NCBI GenBank assembly: GCA_001916715.1
Contig: MNSZ01000003.1
Span: 1-7,340 of the forward strand
Direction of reading: 5' to 3'
Source: Firmicutes bacterium CAG:24053_14
Lineage (GTDB): Bacteria; Bacillota; Clostridia; Oscillospirales; Oscillospiraceae
Length of the DNA: 7,340 nt
The position numbers were made by a program, and so were the translations under genes. This document shows positions 5,426-7,340 of the stretch, one piece after another. The notes beneath the pieces were generated by a model. It did not search any database. It was not told where the DNA came from and worked only from the letters and a program-made list of their open reading frames with translations. Each line of letters opens with the position of its first letter. The stretch's first letter is position 1.

Positions 5426-6654
5426 AGTAATCCCTCCAAACTCAGCGAACATAACCGCATATGTTCAATATCGACCCGCAAGTAGGTTTCTGTTACACTG
5501 ATGTTACTGTGACCGAGGATTTGGGACACATCCTGCACCGGAGTGCCTTTTCTCAGCATATTTGTGGCAAACGAATGGCGGATAGTGTGTACGCCTGTGT
5601 GCCTCTTTGTTGGGATAGCAATCCCTGCTCTGCGTAAATACTTATGAAATTCCGGATTGAAATTGTTATGCTCACCCAATGGCTGAAACGGTGCGTTATG
5701 GCTCAGAAAGATAAAAGCCGAGGAGGACTGTGGGCGGCCATCTTGCAAATAAGAAATAATCGCCATACCTAGCTCTTTGCTGAGTGGCAGACTCAAGGCG
5801 TTCCCTGTCTTCTGCTGAGAAAGTGAAATGCAGTTTTCCTTCCAGTTAATATTTGAAAATTTGAGTCCCAAAACGTCGCTTATCCTTAACCCTGTTCTTG
5901 CAAGAAGCAGAAAAATCGCGTAATTCCGCCTTCCAACTGGATTGGCAGTATCGATGACTGCAAGAATCTTGTCGATTTCTTCAGGACTCCATACCTGTGG
6001 AATCTGGGGTGCAGTGCGTTTGAAGTTTGGGAGTTGAAGGGAATAATCCAAATCCGTATATTTGTGGTCATAAAGCCAGTGCAGGTAAGCACCAACTTGT
6101 CGGCATCTTGCTCTACGAACATTCATGCATATTTCTGAAGCATTGCTCATAGCCGTGGAAAAACAGTTGATAGTCTCCGCATTTATGCTTTTGATGTTCT
6201 GTGTGTTTGATGAATGAACAGCAAGCAAGAAAAGCCTCAATGCTGCTATTGTGTTGTCCATCCACGATCTCGAAAAATTCTGCATTTTGCAATAACTCAA
6301 GTAGTCGGAAAAAAACTTATCGAAACAATCGTCATCAATAGAAGCAACGCCATAAACTTTACGGCGGCACACTGTTCCCGTGCGAAAAATCTCGTCCAAT
6401 GCATTCATGTGACGCCGTGCATGGCGCATTCGACCGTCAAGAGTCTGATCTATAGCGTGGACATCGACTCCGAAGTATTGAAGCAAAAACTGCTCTGCAG
6501 TTTCACGGCTATAAGCGGGAGAGGCTGAATACGAAAGAAATCTGTTCCATGTAGCTCTATAAAACCCAAGAGTACTTTTCTTGTAACCCTGACCGAGTAG
6601 CCATTGCTCGGTCTTTTCCATCAATTCCTTGATTGGTATTGTTGCTTCAGACAT
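5422..6654 (-). CDS. ritA: Tyrosine recombinase, first of the RIT trio
   Basis: This is the largest of the three recombinases at 410 aa and the first to be translated. Its N-terminal part is long: one helical SAM-like segment at about 8-65 and a second core-binding-like segment at about 110-205 precede the catalytic domain starting near residue 222 (WSPEEIDKIL). Catalytic residues are complete: Arg257 in ARTGLRISDVLGL, Lys282 in SQQKTGNALSLPLS, His356 and Arg359 in HTIRHSFATNML, His382 in LGHSNISVTETYLR, and Tyr391. The ATG at 6654 follows AGGAGG (6667-6662) by seven bases. It shares a four-base ATGA overlap with ritB, and all three genes presumably come from one transcript beginning within the right element end. 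The extra N-terminal length is usual for the first member of RIT trios, as far as can be recalled. Confidence 0.9.
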   Translation of the reverse strand: MSEATIPIKELMEKTEQWLLGQGYKKSTLGFYRATWNRFLSYSASPAYSRETAEQFLLQYFGVDVHAIDQTLDGRMRHARRHMNALDEIFRTGTVCRRKVYGVASIDDDCFDKFFSDYLSYCKMQNFSRSWMDNTIAALRLFLLAVHSSNTQNIKSINAETINCFSTAMSNASEICMNVRRARCRQVGAYLHWLYDHKYTDLDYSLQLPNFKRTAPQIPQVWSPEEIDKILAVIDTANPVGRRNYAIFLLLARTGLRISDVLGLKFSNINWKENCISLSQQKTGNALSLPLSKELGMAIISYLQDGRPQSSSAFIFLSHNAPFQPLGEHNNFNPEFHKYLRRAGIAIPTKRHTGVHTIRHSFATNMLRKGTPVQDVSQILGHSNISVTETYLRVDIEHMRLCSLSLEGLL

Positions 6655-6766
6655 TATAAAACCTCCTGATGTTATTTGCAGAGCATTGTGTCTCTACATT
6701 ATGTAGAGTATCACAAAAAGCTACCGGCTAAAATACAAATGAAATCAGGAGGTACGAAAGGAGATG
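6655..6766 (-). promoter_or_regulatory. Upstream region of the recombinase operon with a 17-bp palindrome
   Basis: Between the right terminal repeat and ritA lie about 110 bases that must hold the operon's promoter. A perfect palindrome, CTCTACAT-T-ATGTAGAG (6692-6708), stands 37 bases before the ATG. On the minus strand its centre reads CATAAT, one base from the -10 consensus, but no good -35 lies 16-18 bases before it. A consensus-like TTGACA (6770-6765) is present at the edge of the terminal repeat, but no good -10 follows at the right distance. The half-sites ATGTAG resemble the terminal motif ATGTGTAG, so recombinase autoregulation is possible. A ten-base inverted repeat, ATCAGGAGGT at 6744-6753 and its complement at 6661-6670, includes the ritA ribosome site. 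Confidence 0.4.
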
Positions 6767-6808
6767 TCAATTATGCTACACATAACATATAACTACGCAT
6801 TACAAACG
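6767..6808 (-). repeat. Right terminal inverted repeat of the RIT element
   Basis: Read inward on the minus strand, it begins CGTTTGTAATGCGTAGTT and matches the left repeat at 30 of 40 left-end positions with one 2-base gap. It holds two motif copies 17 bases apart, TAATGCGTAG (6802-6793) and TTATGTGTAG (6785-6776), the same phasing as at the left end. The outermost 11 bases are also the junction repeat shared with DUF3846. Unlike the left end, no palindrome follows outward; DUF3846 coding sequence begins at once. Confidence 0.75.
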
Positions 6809-6939
6809 ATACAGGCGCTATCCCGCCAAGGGTACACTGCCTCGATGGTGCCGCCGACAACTGCCTGCTCGGCTTCAAGGGTGTGTTCAATGTCGGCTTC
6901 GCGGGGGTATTTTCCGGGTTCAACGATCAGAACTTTCAT
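6793..6939 (-). pseudogene. DUF3846 gene, 5' fragment cut by the RIT element
   Basis: An ATG at 6939, preceded by a strong AGGAGG (6951-6946) six bases upstream, opens a 48-codon frame beginning MKVLIVEPGKYPREADIEHT. It continues with GGTIEAVYPWRD, both hallmarks of the DUF3846 N-terminus (MKVLxxxPG and GGxIEAVYP). At SACIVCN it enters the element and meets TAG (6795-6793) one codon later. The remaining 89 codons are at 3071-3350 beyond the element. The start overlaps the end of the surface-protein gene by 20 bases, so the two were translated in series. The intact protein would have been about 136 aa. A truncated 48-aa product could still be made from the undisturbed ribosome site, but it lacks the conserved C-terminal half. 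Confidence 0.88.
6798..6808. repeat. Right junction repeat (attR-like) of the RIT element
   Basis: CATTACAAACG is in direct orientation to CATTGCAGACG at 3340-3350, with 9 of 11 bases identical. Joining the flanks through either copy gives the codon series for CIVCNDNG on the minus strand, which is in frame and typical of DUF3846. This supports simple insertion at this site without loss of host sequence. Confidence 0.7.
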
Positions 6940-7340
6940 CGGCATCCTCCTCATCAGAAGTTTTTTTCAGCGCATTTTTCTGCTTAACGGTCAGCAGCAC
7001 GATACCTGTTGCGGACACAAGGGAAACGACCACAATAGCCAGCAGCGGGAAACCATCTCCTGTCTGCGGGAGGGTCTGCACCTTATGCGGCGTAGGCGCA
7101 GGTGTAGGCGCAGGGGTTGCAGCGGGAGTCGGCTGCGGTGTGGGTGCCGGGGTCGGTGTGGGCGTGTCCTCGCGGGGCGTAGCTTCGTCTATCATCTGAA
7201 TCAGGCGTTTGTCGGCGCGCACCCATTCGGCATCCGCATTTTCGCGGACGAAAAGAGAAATCCCGTCATCAACGGTTTCCAACTTGAACTGCACCGAGTT
7301 TGCAATTTCAAAGCCGGCCGGGGCTGCATCTTCGGTCAGG
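6920..7340 (-). CDS. LPXTG-anchored surface protein with Cna-B/SpaA-like tail, 5' end beyond window
   Basis: Only the C-terminal 139 codons are inside the window; the frame is open at the right edge, so GTG 7294 is not the real start. The first residues, LTEDAAPAGFEIANSVQF, are the closing strand pattern of SpaA/Cna-B isopeptide domains (LTExxAPxGY...). After about 30 more residues comes a Pro/Thr-rich wall-spanning linker (7088-7165). Then follow the sortase signal LPQTG (7072-7058), a hydrophobic membrane segment (FPLLAIVVVSLVSATGIVLL) and a charged tail of about 23 residues. Sortase would cut between Thr and Gly and link the protein to peptidoglycan. Such adhesin-like proteins occur at conjugation loci of Gram-positive mobile elements, where mating-contact roles are suggested; this is not shown here. 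The stop overlaps the DUF3846 start, marking an operon. The tail after the membrane segment is longer and more acidic at its very end than the short basic tail usual for LPXTG proteins. Confidence 0.88.
   Translation of the reverse strand, partial: LTEDAAPAGFEIANSVQFKLETVDDGISLFVRENADAEWVRADKRLIQMIDEATPREDTPTPTPAPTPQPTPAATPAPTPAPTPHKVQTLPQTGDGFPLLAIVVVSLVSATGIVLLTVKQKNALKKTSDEEDADESSDR
7088..7165 (-). repeat. Thr-Pro / Ala-Pro repeat coding region of the surface protein
   Basis: Twenty-six codons alternate Thr/Ala/Gln with Pro (TPTPTPAPTPQPTPAATPAP and on), giving a GGTGTNGGCGCNGG-like nucleotide periodicity. Such linkers span the cell wall between the folded domain and the LPXTG signal. The short repeat unit makes length variation by slippage likely among related strains. 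Confidence 0.85.

Larger units (their letters stand above)
3351..6808 (-). mobile_element. RIT (Recombinase-in-Trio) element inserted in a DUF3846 gene
   Basis: Three different tyrosine recombinase genes follow one another on the same strand with 4-base and 14-base overlaps, in the A-B-C order and approximate sizes known for RIT elements. The block is bounded by imperfect inverted repeats and by an 11-base repeat at each junction (CATTGCAGACG left, CATTACAAACG right). It divides a DUF3846 gene whose two halves reunite in frame when the insertion is removed. The block is clearly AT-richer than its GC-rich flanks. It carries no cargo besides the recombinases. Exact ends are uncertain by about 10 bases because the crossover point lies somewhere inside the junction repeat; the coordinates given include one copy. 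Confidence 0.85.

Noticed and set aside
3071..6939. Tn554-type transposon as an alternative to RIT
   Set aside because: Tn554 carries two recombinase genes plus a small tnpC. Here all three products have full tyrosine recombinase active sites and RIT-like sizes and order.
7088..7165. Tandem repeat resembling a CRISPR-like or minisatellite array
   Set aside because: The periodicity is the codon pattern of a Pro/Thr linker in the surface protein; there are no spacers.
6758..7340. Plus-strand frame starting at ATG 6773 with AAGGAG nine bases before it, open to the right edge
   Set aside because: The ribosome site looks good, but past the element end the frame runs antisense to the DUF3846 start and the LPXTG protein and gives an Arg/Cys-rich low-complexity protein. 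At most an outward-facing start of no clear meaning.

Overview
The window looks like part of an integrative/conjugative-type accessory region from a Gram-positive gut Clostridia (Oscillospiraceae / Faecalibacterium-like). The evidence is strong AGGAGG ribosome sites, an LPXTG surface protein with a Cna-B-like tail, and the DUF6017 / DUF3991-toprim / DUF3846 set familiar from such elements. The assignment to a host group is inference. All real genes read on the minus strand, so transcription runs from right to left.

The backbone forms one tightly packed gene row in transcription order. First is the 3' end of an LPXTG-anchored surface protein (6920-7340, running off the window). Next comes a small DUF3846 gene that starts inside the surface-protein gene. 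It is followed by metK (S-adenosylmethionine synthetase, 1801-2985), a DUF3991/toprim primase-like protein (853-1800) and a DUF6017 winged-helix protein (1-789, running off the window). metK and the toprim gene abut in the same frame, separated only by one TAA stop. An intrinsic-terminator hairpin lies between the DUF3846 gene and metK, inside a well-started reading frame that continues into metK.

The main discovery is a visibly AT-richer insertion of about 3.46 kb (roughly 3351-6808) that splits the DUF3846 gene. It carries three consecutive, overlapping genes for three different tyrosine recombinases (410, 320 and 338 aa), each with a complete R-K-HxxR-H-Y catalytic set. This is the organisation of a Recombinase-in-Trio (RIT) element. 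The 5' part of DUF3846 (6793-6939) lies to the right of the element and the 3' part (3071-3350) to the left. An imperfect 11-bp repeat, CATTRCARACG, sits at both junctions, and joining the halves through one copy restores an in-frame protein of about 136 aa.

The element has imperfect terminal inverted repeats of about 40 bp, each holding two copies of an ATGnGTAG motif 17 bp apart. The left end additionally has a 44-bp near-perfect palindrome built around the junction repeat. After insertion an open frame runs from just past the third recombinase's stop, through the element end, into the DUF3846 remnant. It could make a chimeric protein.
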